Positions 21,231 through 21,234 of a stretch of DNA of 21,234 bases are shown here, one piece after another; positions within the stretch are counted from its first letter, which is position 1, and each line of letters opens with the position of its first letter. This DNA is from CAZGVW01 sp964529265. Its GTDB lineage: Bacteria > Planctomycetota > Phycisphaerae > Phycisphaerales > UBA1924. The position numbers and the translations under genes were made by a program. Location: assembly GCA_964529265.1 (NCBI GenBank), contig CAZGVW010000230.1:1-21234 (forward strand), in the 5' to 3' direction. The notes below the pieces were generated by a model. It did no database searches, had not been told where the DNA came from, and saw nothing but the letters and a program-made list of their open reading frames with translations.

Positions 21231-21234
21231 CTCA

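Overview
The window is high-GC bacterial chromosome, probably from a planctomycete of the Phycisphaerae type. The reasons are a secreted protein ending in a dockerin-like pair of calcium repeats (GDVNLDGVVDSSDLG and relatives), many orphan lipoproteins and membrane proteins, several genes with no Shine-Dalgarno sequence, and short hairpin repeats scattered between genes. There are no rRNA or tRNA genes, no CRISPR array and no complete insertion sequence. This is inferred from gene style, not from a marker gene.

Left part (1-6.2 kb): a lipoprotein whose reading frame runs through three hairpin repeats, a small unknown protein, a XerC-type recombinase with a strong terminator, a long inverted repeat, a six-span membrane protein, a solitary DNA cytosine-C5 methyltransferase overlapping deoC tail to tail, and an XRE regulator/membrane-protein operon. 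Two well-formed repressible promoters lie here, one in front of deoC and one in front of the XRE operon.

Middle (6.2-14.6 kb): the 3' remnant of a P-type metal ATPase, two lipoproteins (one with HEAT-like repeats, translationally coupled to a dehydrogenase-like protein that has lost its catalytic zinc ligands), an FHA-GspE/PilB-type ATPase fusion, a zinc-ribbon membrane protein, a secreted CpcT-like/FKBP fusion, and prfB. The first 24 codons of prfB are in a different frame: a programmed +1 frameshift at CTT-TAA-C restores RF2, with TAA in place of the usual TGA.

Right part (14.8-21.2 kb): a secreted secretin-domain/coiled-coil protein followed by an ECF-type sigma factor and an overlapping membrane protein that may be its anti-sigma factor, then the dockerin protein with a terminator, an AspB-type aminotransferase, and an AbiEi antitoxin-like regulator with a large palindromic operator but no AbiEii toxin beside it.

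At large scale the + strand is G-rich over most of the left half and C-rich over most of the right half, largely independent of gene direction. The change occurs inside the GspE-like gene. This may mark a replication-terminus-like skew switch or an inversion boundary. No single novel defence or biosynthetic system stands out; the most interesting items are the prfB UAA site, the skew switch, the zinc-less dehydrogenase and the compact operator sites.
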